This document shows positions 41,214 through 50,500 of a DNA stretch of 57,805 bases, one piece after another. The translations under genes were made by a program, and so were the position numbers. Positions within the stretch are counted from its first letter, which is position 1, and each line of letters starts with the position of its first letter. The notes under the pieces were generated by a model. It had not been told where the DNA came from and searched no databases. It saw only the letters and a list, made by a program, of their open reading frames with translations. Origin of the DNA: Bacteroidales bacterium. GTDB lineage: Bacteria > Bacteroidota > Bacteroidia > Bacteroidales > Bacteroidaceae. The stretch lies in contig JALEZQ010000058.1 in assembly GCA_022772475.1 (NCBI GenBank), positions 1-57,805 on the forward strand, in the 5' to 3' direction.

Positions 41214-42266
41214 TTAGTGGAATAAACGTATACGCTGTTCTTCAGACAATTTGCAGATAAGCAGCGTGCCGTTGTGTTCGGCCACGATACAACCGTCTAA
41301 TCCCTGAACGACAACGCGCTGCAGCGTTTGGGTGTGTACGATGCTGTGGTGCGTCTCGTGGAAGTCGGTTGGCGCGCCCACGGCGGCATTTCCGTAGGCA
41401 TCGGTGCTAAGTTGGTTACGGAGTGAACCCCATGTACCCAGGTCGCTCCATGGGAAATTGGCAGGACAAACGAAGACCTCTTCCGCCTTTTCCAGGATGG
41501 CATAATCGATGGAGATGCTCTCCAGTTTGTCATATACCTGCTTGATGGCAGCCTGTTCTTTGTCCGTGCCGTAGATAGGCATCATCCGCTCGAAGGCTTG
41601 CGAGATTTTGGGGCAATAAACGCGGAAGGCGTTGATGATGGTGTTGACATTCCAAATGAAGATGCCCGAGTTCCAAAGGTAGTTGCCCGTCTTGACGAAG
41701 GTCTCTGCGCGCTCAGCGTCAGGCTTCTCCGTAAATTCATCGACCCGGAAGATGCCGTGCAGACGCGACGATGAATAGCTCAGGTCAGCCTTGATATAGC
41801 CATAGCCCGTTTCGGGGTGAGTGGGCCGTATGCCCAAAGTGACGATGGCGTCCGTTTCGGCCGAAAACTCCATCGCGCCTTCCATACATGCCTGAAAGGC
41901 AGGGATGTCTGCGATGATGTGGTCGCTTGGGGCCACGACGATGTTGGCTCTCGGGTTTTCCTTTTTGATACGCCACGAGGCGTAGCAGATGCAGGGCGCC
42001 GTGTTGCGACGCTCGGGCTCCGACAGGATATGCGACGGCAGAACCTCGGGCAATTGCTGACGCACCAGGTCGGTATATTCTTCCGACGTGACCACCCATA
42101 CATTTTCGATGGGTATGATGCCTTCAAAGCGGGCCAGCGTCAACTGGATGAGTGTGCGGCCCGTGCCGAGAATGTCGAGAAACTGTTTTGGGGTTTTCTC
42201 GTCGCTGAGAGGCCAAAAGCGGCTGCCTATGCCGCCTGCCATAATGACTAAATGCTGGTTGGTCAT
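41214..42266 (-). CDS. manC: Mannose-1-phosphate guanylyltransferase
   Basis: A 350-residue nucleotidyltransferase making GDP-mannose from mannose 1-phosphate and GTP, for glycan and GDP-fucose synthesis. The pyrophosphorylase signature is IMAGGIGSRFWPLSDEKTPKQF; further marks are SEPERRNTAPCI, VVAPSDHII, the ETGYGYIKAD segment and FTEKPDAERA. There is no C-terminal phosphomannose isomerase domain, so it is the monofunctional type. It follows the DUF1573 gene by 57 bases on the same strand. Confidence 0.93.
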   Translation of the reverse strand: MTNQHLVIMAGGIGSRFWPLSDEKTPKQFLDILGTGRTLIQLTLARFEGIIPIENVWVVTSEEYTDLVRQQLPEVLPSHILSEPERRNTAPCICYASWRIKKENPRANIVVAPSDHIIADIPAFQACMEGAMEFSAETDAIVTLGIRPTHPETGYGYIKADLSYSSSRLHGIFRVDEFTEKPDAERAETFVKTGNYLWNSGIFIWNVNTIINAFRVYCPKISQAFERMMPIYGTDKEQAAIKQVYDKLESISIDYAILEKAEEVFVCPANFPWSDLGTWGSLRNQLSTDAYGNAAVGAPTDFHETHHSIVHTQTLQRVVVQGLDGCIVAEHNGTLLICKLSEEQRIRLFH

Positions 42267-42323
42267 AGCGGAGGAATGTAAAGAGGTGGTCAGGATTAAT
42301 CGGGGTGTTGCGTCAGGGGGGGC

Positions 42324-42704
42324 TTATTTAGCTTTCATCGTGCCGGTGACATAAATACGTGTCATTGGCGTGGCGGCATTACTGCGTATGGTCACCACCT
42401 TTTTGAAGTGGCCCCGGGGTTTGTTTTTTCCATTATAGGTAATGCGGACCTCGCCCGTTTTCCCCGGCATGATTTTGCTTTTTGTATAGTCTGCCACGGT
42501 ACAGCCGCAGGTCGTCATGGCCTGGTGGATGATGAGCGGTTCGTTGCCCGTATTGGTAAAGGTAAAGACGGCCGTCTGGACATCCTTTTCCATAAATTCG
42601 CCAAAGTCGAAGGTTGTCTTCTCAAAGTGTAATTCAGCCTGAGCAGCAGCATATGACAGGCATCCGGCGAAGAAAGCCAAGCATAGAATGAGTTTTTTTG
42701 ACAT
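42324..42704 (-). CDS. DUF1573-family secreted protein
   Basis: A 126-residue protein with a signal peptide (ending YAAAQAE) and a single immunoglobulin-like domain marked by FDFGEFMEKDVQTAVFTFTNTG, the conserved TTCGCTVADYTKSKIMPGKTGEV and a closing RIYVTGT. DUF1573 proteins are widespread in Bacteroidetes and structural in character, without known activity. It begins the probable operon with manC; its promoter at 42754 faces away from that of ruvC. Confidence 0.88.
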   Translation of the reverse strand: MSKKLILCLAFFAGCLSYAAAQAELHFEKTTFDFGEFMEKDVQTAVFTFTNTGNEPLIIHQAMTTCGCTVADYTKSKIMPGKTGEVRITYNGKNKPRGHFKKVVTIRSNAATPMTRIYVTGTMKAK

Positions 42705-42753
42705 ATCCTGAATGATTACTGATGGGGTTCTCTATGGTAATACTTGATTTTTG

Positions 42754-42761
42754 CAAAATTA
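42754..42761 (-). promoter_or_regulatory. -7 box for DUF1573/manC
   Basis: The minus strand reads TAATTTTG, an exact TAnnTTTG match, 50 bases upstream of the DUF1573 start. Confidence 0.5.
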
Positions 42762-42824
42762 GGATTATTTCCGTAGATAACCATCTTTCACATAGAAAAA
42801 CTTTTCGGGTTGCGGGAGATTGCG

Positions 42825-42832
42825 TAATTTTG
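42825..42832 (+). promoter_or_regulatory. -7 box for ruvC
   Basis: TAATTTTG lies 12 bases before the ruvC ATG at 42845, implying a very short leader. It is divergent from the box at 42754. Confidence 0.5.
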
Positions 42833-42844
42833 TTGCTGATTTAG

Positions 42845-43522
42845 ATGGAAAAGTCAATACCAGTAGCCATGCCGGCACAGGAGTCTAAGGAATCCACTGT
42901 CACCGTGCTGGGCATTGACCCCGGCACCAATGTGTTGGGGTATGGCGTGTTGCGCCTTACCGGCCGCCAGGCAGAAATGGTGGCGATGGGCGTGATAGAC
43001 ATGCGTAAATGCCGCGATGTATATACCAAGTTGGGGCGCATCTATGAGCGCGTGGCCGGACTGATAGATGCCTTCGGAGCCCAGGAGCTGGCCATCGAGT
43101 CGCCCTTCTTCGGTAAGAATGTGCAGAGTATGCTCAAGCTTGGCCGCGCTCAGGGCGTAGCCATAGCAGCGGCCATTAGTCGCGGGCTACCCATCCATGA
43201 GTATGCGCCTATGAAAATCAAACAGTGCATCACGGGCAATGGCTCTGCCACCAAGGAACAGGTGGCGTGGGCGCTAAAACGCATGCTCAGCATTCAAGAG
43301 TCGGACACGGTGCCCTTCCTCGACGCCACCGATGCACTGGGTGCGGCCTACTGTCATTTCATCGAAGCTCATGCTCCCGGACTGAACCTTCAGCGTGGTG
43401 CATGCTCCGGTTCACGGCGGCATACAATGTCGTGGCGCGACTTTGCCCAAAGGCAAGGCACATTGACAGATAATGACAAAGTGGCCGAACCGCAGGCTAA
43501 GCTGCTGAAACTGCTACGCTGA
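42845..43522 (+). CDS. ruvC: Holliday junction resolvase RuvC, extended
   Basis: A 225-residue endonuclease that cuts Holliday junctions with RuvAB. Acidic catalytic residues are Asp25 (LGIDPGTNVLGYG), Glu85 (AIESPFFGKN), and Asp160 and Asp163 (FLDATDALGAAYCH). The core fits a usual 185-190-residue RuvC; here about 20 residues precede it and about 55 follow the last motif, with no known function. A shorter start at Met9 is possible. The frame runs close to the ABC gene 36 bases on. Confidence 0.92.
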   Translation: MEKSIPVAMPAQESKESTVTVLGIDPGTNVLGYGVLRLTGRQAEMVAMGVIDMRKCRDVYTKLGRIYERVAGLIDAFGAQELAIESPFFGKNVQSMLKLGRAQGVAIAAAISRGLPIHEYAPMKIKQCITGNGSATKEQVAWALKRMLSIQESDTVPFLDATDALGAAYCHFIEAHAPGLNLQRGACSGSRRHTMSWRDFAQRQGTLTDNDKVAEPQAKLLKLLR

Positions 43523-43558
43523 AGGAACGGTGTTTCTTAATCATTAGAACAATTAGAC

Positions 43559-44965
43559 ATGTCTTCTCTGATAACCCTCCATAAAGCCCTAAGTCGTATG
43601 CCGGAGATGCGGCTCAAGCATCCCGTTAGTATGACGCTGGCCAAAGGCGAATGTGTCGTGGTCACCGGGCGAAACGGCAGCGGAAAATCGTTGCTGGCCC
43701 ATCTGCTGAGCGGCGGTGCTACGGTGCATCCCGATATGGTCAGCAGGACCGACGGTCTGCGTGTCCGCTTTCAGCACTTTCGCGATGCGTGGGGCGATGC
43801 TTCGCCGGCTTATTACCAGCAGCGCTGGAATAAATGGGATGATGAGACCACCTTTCCGCTGGTGGATGATTGTCTGGCCCGCGTGGCCTCCGGTGTTGGA
43901 CATGAGGAGTTGATCCGCATGTTGCGTCTGGATAGCCTTCGGGGAAAGACGCTGAACCTGCTGTCGAGCGGTGAACTGCGGCGGATGCAATTGTTTCGCG
44001 TACTCGCCGATACACCACACATCCTTATTATTGACAATCCCTATATCGGCCTTGATGCAGAGGCGCGTGAGGCCCTTACCCAACTCATGGGCCAACTGGC
44101 TCTGCACACGACGTTGGTGCTCCTCATCGCCCGTGAGGACGAGATTCCGACATGCGCCACGCGCATAATAGAAATGGAAGATGGCGCTATCAAGTGCGAC
44201 ATACCGGCGGCAGCATGGCAGGCAACACCTTTGGAGCAGGGAGCACCACGCGCAAATGCTTCCTTGTGTAAAAAGCCCGAGATGGACCATCATGCCCGTA
44301 ACGTCTCCCAAGAGGTTGTAGATATGGAGCATCTCACCCTTACCTACGACGGGCATACGCTGCTCAACGACCTTTGTTGGCGCGTAGGGCAGGGCGAACA
44401 TTGGGCCTTGCTCGGAAGGAACGGGTCGGGGAAATCGACCATATTGTCGCTAATCTGTGCCGACAATCCGCAGGCATATGCCATGCCCCTGCGCCTGTTT
44501 GGGAAAAAACGTGGCGGCGGCGAAAGTATATGGGATATTAAGCGGCGTATAGGTTATGTGTCGCCCGAACTCTATAATACCTACAGGAAGAATCTACATT
44601 CCATCGACATTGTGGCCAGTGGTCTGCATGATACGGTGGGCTTGTATCGCAAGGCTACGGACGAAGAGCGTACAAGGTGCTTGGCGTGGATGGAACGTTT
44701 TGGCGTGGAAGACCTGTGTCAGAAAAACTATCTGACCCTCTCGTCCGGCCAGCAACGTCTAATGCTGCTTGTCCGCGCCTTTGTCAAGCATCCCGACTTG
44801 CTTATTCTGGATGAGCCCTTTCATGGCTTGGACAATCATGCCCGATGGAAGGCACGCCGCATCATAGACGAGTACATGTATGCTTCAGACAAGCGGACCC
44901 TCATTATGGTTACGCATTATCCGGAAGAACTGCCCACATGTATCAATCGCATTAAGCGCTTGTAA
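43559..44965 (+). CDS. Two-domain ABC ATPase (ModF-like)
   Basis: A 468-residue soluble protein with two ABC cassettes. The first has Walker A GRNGSGKSLL, signature LSSGELRRMQ and a Walker B LIIDNPYIGLD. The second has GRNGSGKSTI, LSSGQQRLML and LILDEPFHGLD. The first Walker B has Asn where catalytic Glu is usual (IDNP), so that site probably binds more than it hydrolyses. The arrangement resembles ModF/PhrA-type duplicated ATPases with no membrane domain nearby. Transport partner is unknown. Confidence 0.78.
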   Translation: MSSLITLHKALSRMPEMRLKHPVSMTLAKGECVVVTGRNGSGKSLLAHLLSGGATVHPDMVSRTDGLRVRFQHFRDAWGDASPAYYQQRWNKWDDETTFPLVDDCLARVASGVGHEELIRMLRLDSLRGKTLNLLSSGELRRMQLFRVLADTPHILIIDNPYIGLDAEAREALTQLMGQLALHTTLVLLIAREDEIPTCATRIIEMEDGAIKCDIPAAAWQATPLEQGAPRANASLCKKPEMDHHARNVSQEVVDMEHLTLTYDGHTLLNDLCWRVGQGEHWALLGRNGSGKSTILSLICADNPQAYAMPLRLFGKKRGGGESIWDIKRRIGYVSPELYNTYRKNLHSIDIVASGLHDTVGLYRKATDEERTRCLAWMERFGVEDLCQKNYLTLSSGQQRLMLLVRAFVKHPDLLILDEPFHGLDNHARWKARRIIDEYMYASDKRTLIMVTHYPEELPTCINRIKRL

Positions 44966-45019
44966 ACCGTGGATTGCGATAGGCTCTCTAAAGATACTAT
45001 CCTTTGAATAAAGTAAGAA

Positions 45020-45502
45020 ATGAACAAGGCTTTTATCATAGCGCTCCTTTCTTTGGCTTGTGCCACCAGGGCTCAGGCGCAGGAAGTGTATAATATGGTG
45101 CTCGAGAATGCGACCAAGGTGGTCAACTCGCCCAGTACTAATTTTACACAAACACGCATCGCGCAGTTTAAGCGGACGACGTTACTCTATATCAAGAGTA
45201 AAGCCTTTGAAACCATGCCCAAGGTAACCACCCAGTTTCTCGATACGCAGGCTTACTGGCTGTCTGAATTTCTCACACTGTTCTTCGACCAGATTGTCAA
45301 GGACAAAAAAAACCGAGACGACCAGGAGCGTAAGGCTCGCATCCTTATGTTTATGGAAGCATCTCTGCTCAATCCGCTCTTTCACGACAAGGACGAGGAG
45401 ACGACGCTCTCTTATATCAAGGAAGGTAGCGAAATTACACCGTTCTCGCTGGACACCAACTGGGAACTGGCCTATCAATATGCAAAAGAACATCTGAAAT
45501 AA
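45020..45502 (+). CDS. Small secreted protein, function unknown
   Basis: A 160-residue protein with a signal peptide (MNKAFIIALLSLACATRAQAQE) and a mature part that looks mostly helical and charged (LTLFFDQIVKDKKNRDDQER, ARILMFMEASLLNPLFH). It appears single-domain with no cysteine pairs or catalytic motif I recognise. It lies 36 bases before the DUF3078 gene and is probably co-transcribed, so an envelope role is likely. Confidence 0.7.
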   Translation: MNKAFIIALLSLACATRAQAQEVYNMVLENATKVVNSPSTNFTQTRIAQFKRTTLLYIKSKAFETMPKVTTQFLDTQAYWLSEFLTLFFDQIVKDKKNRDDQERKARILMFMEASLLNPLFHDKDEETTLSYIKEGSEITPFSLDTNWELAYQYAKEHLK

Positions 45503-45538
45503 AGGTGTGGGTAGCCCACCCTCAAAATGTGATTATAG

Positions 45539-46858
45539 ATGCGAAAAGTTAATACCTCCGTTCTGTTGTTGCTGTTCATGTTGACAGCATCTTTGGCGGA
45601 TGCCCAGTCGCAACGTAAGGGCGTCCAGCGCAAAGGCGAAGACAAAACTGAGCAGGTCTATAAGGCTTATCTCGACTCTCTCGTGGCGCTGAAGCAGCGT
45701 TACGAAAACTGGACCTACACGGGCGATGACGTCCTGACCAACCCCTATTACTATAGTCTGTTCGCTTCGCCAACTTTCTATGCTGCGTCAGTACATCGGG
45801 TCCTGCCGCCACTGGAGAACAACTATCGTCCGCGTGGAGCAGTAGATACTACGCTGGTGTATGTCAGCGATGCCCTCAATTACGTCTATACCCATGCACC
45901 ATGGCTCATCGTCCATAATGAAACAGACATCGAGGCTGTGCCGGATATACGCGAAAAGAAACCCACGCACATCAAGCCCGACATAAGCATGACGCGTAAA
46001 ACGGGAAATACCGTGCCGGAGCAGGATGAAGACAACCTCTTCGATGCCAGTGCCATCGTGGTGAGACGCCCAAACTTCTGGACGTTCAAGACCACCATCG
46101 ACCTGAAAATAAAGCAAAACTATACGTCGGAAAACTGGTATCGCGGCGGCGAGAGCAACAACTCGTGGCTGGCACAGGTCAACTTCAAGGCCGACTACAA
46201 CAACAAGCAGAAGATCACCTGGAGTAACCTGCTTGAGACAAAACTTGGGTTCCACTCGCTCAAGAACGATCAGTACCACGACTTCATTGCCGACGCAGAC
46301 GTCATCCGTTTTACTTCCAAACTGGGTTTGAAGGCCACGAAACACTGGTACTATACCGTGTCGTGGCAAAGCTGGACGCAGTTTACCCGCGGCTTCAGGA
46401 GCAACAATGACCATGTCTATTCCGACTTCATGTCGCCCTTCGAGACCAACCTCTCCATCGGTATGGAGTATAAGCAGAACGTCACGGGCTTCAATCTGAC
46501 AGCGGCTATACAGCCCTTCGGTTACAACATGAAGTATGTGGACCGTAAGGGACTGGCTTCGGCCAACGGCATTGACGCGGGCAAGCACTCGAAGAGCACC
46601 TACGGTTCGAACATCACCATGCGCCACGAGTGGAACATCGCCAAGAACATATTTTGGAAGAGCCGTCTGTACTACTTCACCAACTATGAGCGGGTGCTTG
46701 TGGAGTGGGAGCACACGTTCAAGTTCTCCATCAACAAGTACCTCTCCACCGACCTCTCGCTCTATCCTCGCTTTGACGACAGCGTCAAGCATGAGCCCGG
46801 TGATTGCCTGCTGCAGATGCAGGAAATGCTCACGTTCGGCCTGTCGCTGACGCTTTAG
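45539..46858 (+). CDS. DUF3078-family outer-membrane protein
   Basis: A 439-residue protein with a signal peptide (ending SLADAQS). A linker rich in charged residues precedes a barrel-like half with repeated strands such as FWTFKTTIDLKIKQNYTSENWYRGG, WLAQVNFKADYNNKQKITWSN and HWYYTVSWQSWTQF. It ends LTFGLSLTL. This matches DUF3078 of Bacteroidetes, predicted outer-membrane barrels. It is in the rightward run that leads to porU and porV and may serve the same envelope. Confidence 0.8.
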   Translation: MRKVNTSVLLLLFMLTASLADAQSQRKGVQRKGEDKTEQVYKAYLDSLVALKQRYENWTYTGDDVLTNPYYYSLFASPTFYAASVHRVLPPLENNYRPRGAVDTTLVYVSDALNYVYTHAPWLIVHNETDIEAVPDIREKKPTHIKPDISMTRKTGNTVPEQDEDNLFDASAIVVRRPNFWTFKTTIDLKIKQNYTSENWYRGGESNNSWLAQVNFKADYNNKQKITWSNLLETKLGFHSLKNDQYHDFIADADVIRFTSKLGLKATKHWYYTVSWQSWTQFTRGFRSNNDHVYSDFMSPFETNLSIGMEYKQNVTGFNLTAAIQPFGYNMKYVDRKGLASANGIDAGKHSKSTYGSNITMRHEWNIAKNIFWKSRLYYFTNYERVLVEWEHTFKFSINKYLSTDLSLYPRFDDSVKHEPGDCLLQMQEMLTFGLSLTL

Positions 46859-46942
46859 CCCATCGTACAGTCTGAACATCCGCCTTGTATTTCTAAAGCA
46901 CGTGGAGGCTGTTCCGGCAATATAGACATTCTGTTCTTTCTC

Positions 46943-47557
46943 ATGAAAATCTTTACCACATACAACAATTACCCCTGTGCCTCCTCGCTCTTTCCTTCCA
47001 AGGGAGAGCGAGAGCCCGTGGTGGCGTGTCTTCCCGATACGGCCCTGCTCAAGGACAACAAGCCCTTCTTTATCCCCGATTGGGCCGAACCCTGCATGGC
47101 TTATGCGTCGCTGGTGGTTCATGTCAGCCGGCTGGGGCGCTGTATATCGCCGCGCTTTGCCTATCGCTATTATGATGCGGTCACCGTTGGCCTGTCGTTT
47201 GTGGCCACACCGCTGCTCGAAACGGCTGTCGCTTCGGCAAGTCCGTGGTCGGCAGCCGTCGGTTTCGATGGTGCCGCCGTCATCGGCAGTTTTGTGCCGC
47301 TGGATGAACAGACAAGGTTGGACAGTGCCACCTTTCGGGTGACATGCGATGGGGAAAGCATCATGACCTCATGCCGGCAGCAAACGCCACGATGGACAGT
47401 GGACGATATTATAGCCCATGTGAGTACGTGGTCAATGCTCCGACGAGGCGACCTGATATATCTTGGCTATCCCGCTCAGCCGCTTAAACTGACGCCCGAA
47501 ACACACCTCAATGCTTACCTCAATGAAACACTGGTATTCTCTATGAATATCAAGTAG
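46943..47557 (+). CDS. Fumarylacetoacetate-hydrolase-family protein
   Basis: A 204-residue protein with FAH-fold features: ALLKDNKPFFIPDW, a VVHVSRLGRCIS strand, the FAYRYYDAVTVGLSFVA segment and a final GDLIYLGYP. The family carries out hydrolysis or isomerisation of beta-diketo acids with a metal, although the usual acidic ligand cluster is not clear here, so catalytic activity is uncertain. The next gene, porU, begins nine bases after its stop. Confidence 0.72.
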   Translation: MKIFTTYNNYPCASSLFPSKGEREPVVACLPDTALLKDNKPFFIPDWAEPCMAYASLVVHVSRLGRCISPRFAYRYYDAVTVGLSFVATPLLETAVASASPWSAAVGFDGAAVIGSFVPLDEQTRLDSATFRVTCDGESIMTSCRQQTPRWTVDDIIAHVSTWSMLRRGDLIYLGYPAQPLKLTPETHLNAYLNETLVFSMNIK

Positions 47558-47566
47558 ATTCATTAC

Positions 47567-50500
47567 ATGGATAAACTCACTCAACTCCCTCTCGACATGC
47601 GCTGCTTATCCCATATCCGTCCTACACGTTTCTGCCTGCTCCTTATTTGGACTACATGCAATCTTGCGCTCAACGCGCAGCAAAGCGATACGGTGTTTAC
47701 CAATTTGGAAGTGGACCAATACCCGGTATCCGAAGCCGGACTTCCGCAGTTTGCTTGCCAGTATGAGGTGGATGCCCGGACGTGGCCCGTTATGGCCGAT
47801 AGCGTGCGTATCATCTATCCTGTATTTAAGGCACTGTCGGCAGAAGAGACGGCTGTTATTACGGCTTGCGGCTATCATGTGGCGCATGACATACGGCCTG
47901 TAGTAACCTATGGTGTAAGTCGCGGCCAGGGCTTGGCCGACATCGTCTTCTGTCCGATTGTAAAGCGGAAGGATAAGTTCTACCGCCTGGTATCGTGCAA
48001 GATATTTATGCCGAACTGCGCCTATCGTTCAGTGTCCTCATCGTCAAGTTTGAAACGCTTGGGGTTGAAAGCCACGGCGATGTCTGACGAACGTTGGGCC
48101 GCACACTCCGTGCTGAGTTCGGGCCATTGGGTGAAGATTCGCGTGACGAACGAAGGTGTCTATGAACTGACAGAAAATCAGTTGCACAAGATGGGCTTTG
48201 CCGACATCAGTCGTGTGAAGGTGTTTGGGTATGGCGGACGCCCCTTGCCCGAAGATTGGACCTTCAATACGGCCAATGCCGTGCCCGACGACCTCTGCGA
48301 GATACCGCTCTATCAGAAAAGCAGTTCGCTGCTCTTCTTTGCCGAAGGTTTGGTGCGATGGCAGTGGAACGCCTCTATCAGCCAATGGACGCACGAAGCG
48401 AATCCCTATAGCCGCTATAGTTATTATTTTGTTACCGAGGGCGACGCCCCCAAGCGTATGTCGACGCTGGCCGCCACCGCGGCTGGCGATGTGGTGAGCA
48501 CCGTCAATCATCATGCTCTGTTTGAGCGTGATCAGGCAGCCCTTTATGAAGGAGGCAGAGAACTTTATGACCCCACAGACCTCAGCCTCTCGTCGCAACA
48601 GATATCCCTGGCTGCCCCCGACATCGTCGAGGGCTCTACGGCCCGCGTGTATATCAGCGTGGGTGGGGTAGGGCAAAAGGCGGCTGTGCCCATACAGCTC
48701 ACCCTCGCAGGTGAAACGCTTGGTTCATTCAACCTCTCCTCGACCGTTAGCAACGAGAGCGGTGCGGAAACGCGCCGCACCTTCACCACCGACAAGGCTG
48801 CCGCCAAAAATACTTTCAATCTGTCGGCACAGACCGTCACCGAGACGCGTCTGAACGCCCTGCGCCTGACCTATGAGCGGCGTTTGAATGCCGCGTCCGG
48901 GGCGTTCGCATTCAGTCCGCAGCAAAGCGGTCCGCTTACGCTAAGCATTCAGGGTGCTACTTCTTCCACACAGGTGTGGCGTTTACAGGATGCCCTCCAC
49001 GACGCTGCTATCCTTCCGGCTACCAACGAAGGTGGCTATCAGGCATCGTGTCCTGACGGCACCTTGCGTTATGCCATCGTGGATGTGAACCGAAACTATC
49101 CCTCGCCGCAGGTGGTTGGAAGCGTTGCAAACCAGGACCTCCATGCCACCACGCAGGCGGATATGATCATCGTGGTGCCTCCTTCGGGAATATATGCCGA
49201 ACAGGCCGAACGCTTGGCGCAAGCCCACCGTCAGCATCAGGGATTGAATGTGGTTGTCGTCAATGCCGGTCAGATATATAATGAGTATTCCTCCGGTGCA
49301 CCCGATGCCACAGCCATCCGCCGCTACCTCAAGATGCTTTACGACCGGGCTGAAAGTCAGGACGCGATGCCTCGTTACCTTCTTCTTTTCGGCGCCTGCG
49401 CATGGGACAACCGTATGCTTTCTGACGGCTGGAGTGGCATGATAGTGGAAAACTATCTGCCCGCCTTCGAGGTGAGCCATGGCGCACGAGAGGTTAGCAA
49501 TACCAATATCGCCATAGGCCCCATAAGCAGTTATGTCACCGACGACTATTATACCTGGCTGGATGATAGCGAGGGTACGGCTTATACGCGAAACAAACCT
49601 GATGTGGCCGTTGGGCGCATACCCTGTACGGATGAAAGGACGGCCGCCGTCGTCGTGGACAAACTGATAGCCTACATGCAGAACAAGCAGGCCGGTGCAT
49701 GGCAGAGCCGTATCTTCGTTCTGGGCGATGACCTCAACAACGCCCTCCACATGCGCGCTGCTGAGCGAGTGGCCACCGCCCTCTCCACGGCTACGAACGA
49801 CCGCCTTCGACTGCGCAAGGTCTATTGGGACGTCTATCCCCGTACCTATACGGCAACGGGCTATGCCTATCCGCAAGCCACGGCACTGCTGCAGACGCAG
49901 ATGCAACAGGGCGCTTTGCTCTTCAACTATATCGGGCATGGCAGTCCCGAGCAGATTTCCCATTCGCGGGTGCTGGTGTGTGACGACTTTACCAAGTCCT
50001 CCTCCGGACATTTCCCGTTGTGGGTAATGGCTTCATGTGAAATCAGTCCCTACGACACACCGGGCGACGACATTGGCCGGTTGGCTTTGGCCAATCCCAC
50101 CGGCGGAGCCATCGGCGTGGTCTGCGCATCGCGCTCGGTCTATGCCGACTATAATGAGCAGTTGAACACGGCCCTGTGCAAACAGTTGTTCCCAACGAGC
50201 AATGGCACGGCCCAAAACAGCATCGGCGAGGCCCTGCGTCTGGCCAAAAACGCCGTGGTCAATGACGGTACGGACGTGAGCATCAACAAACTGAAGTACA
50301 TCCTCCTCGGCGATCCGGCCCTCCTCCTTGCTGCGCCCTCCCGTCAAATGTTTATCGACAGCATTAACGGTCAACCCTTGCGCACCGGCCAGGTTGTTCC
50401 TTTGGCCGCCGGCTCGGTGGTCACCCTTGGTGGCTATGTATCCGGCGGTTCGGGTATGGCCGACCCTGCTTTTCAGGGCACCGTCACCCTTTCTCTGGCC

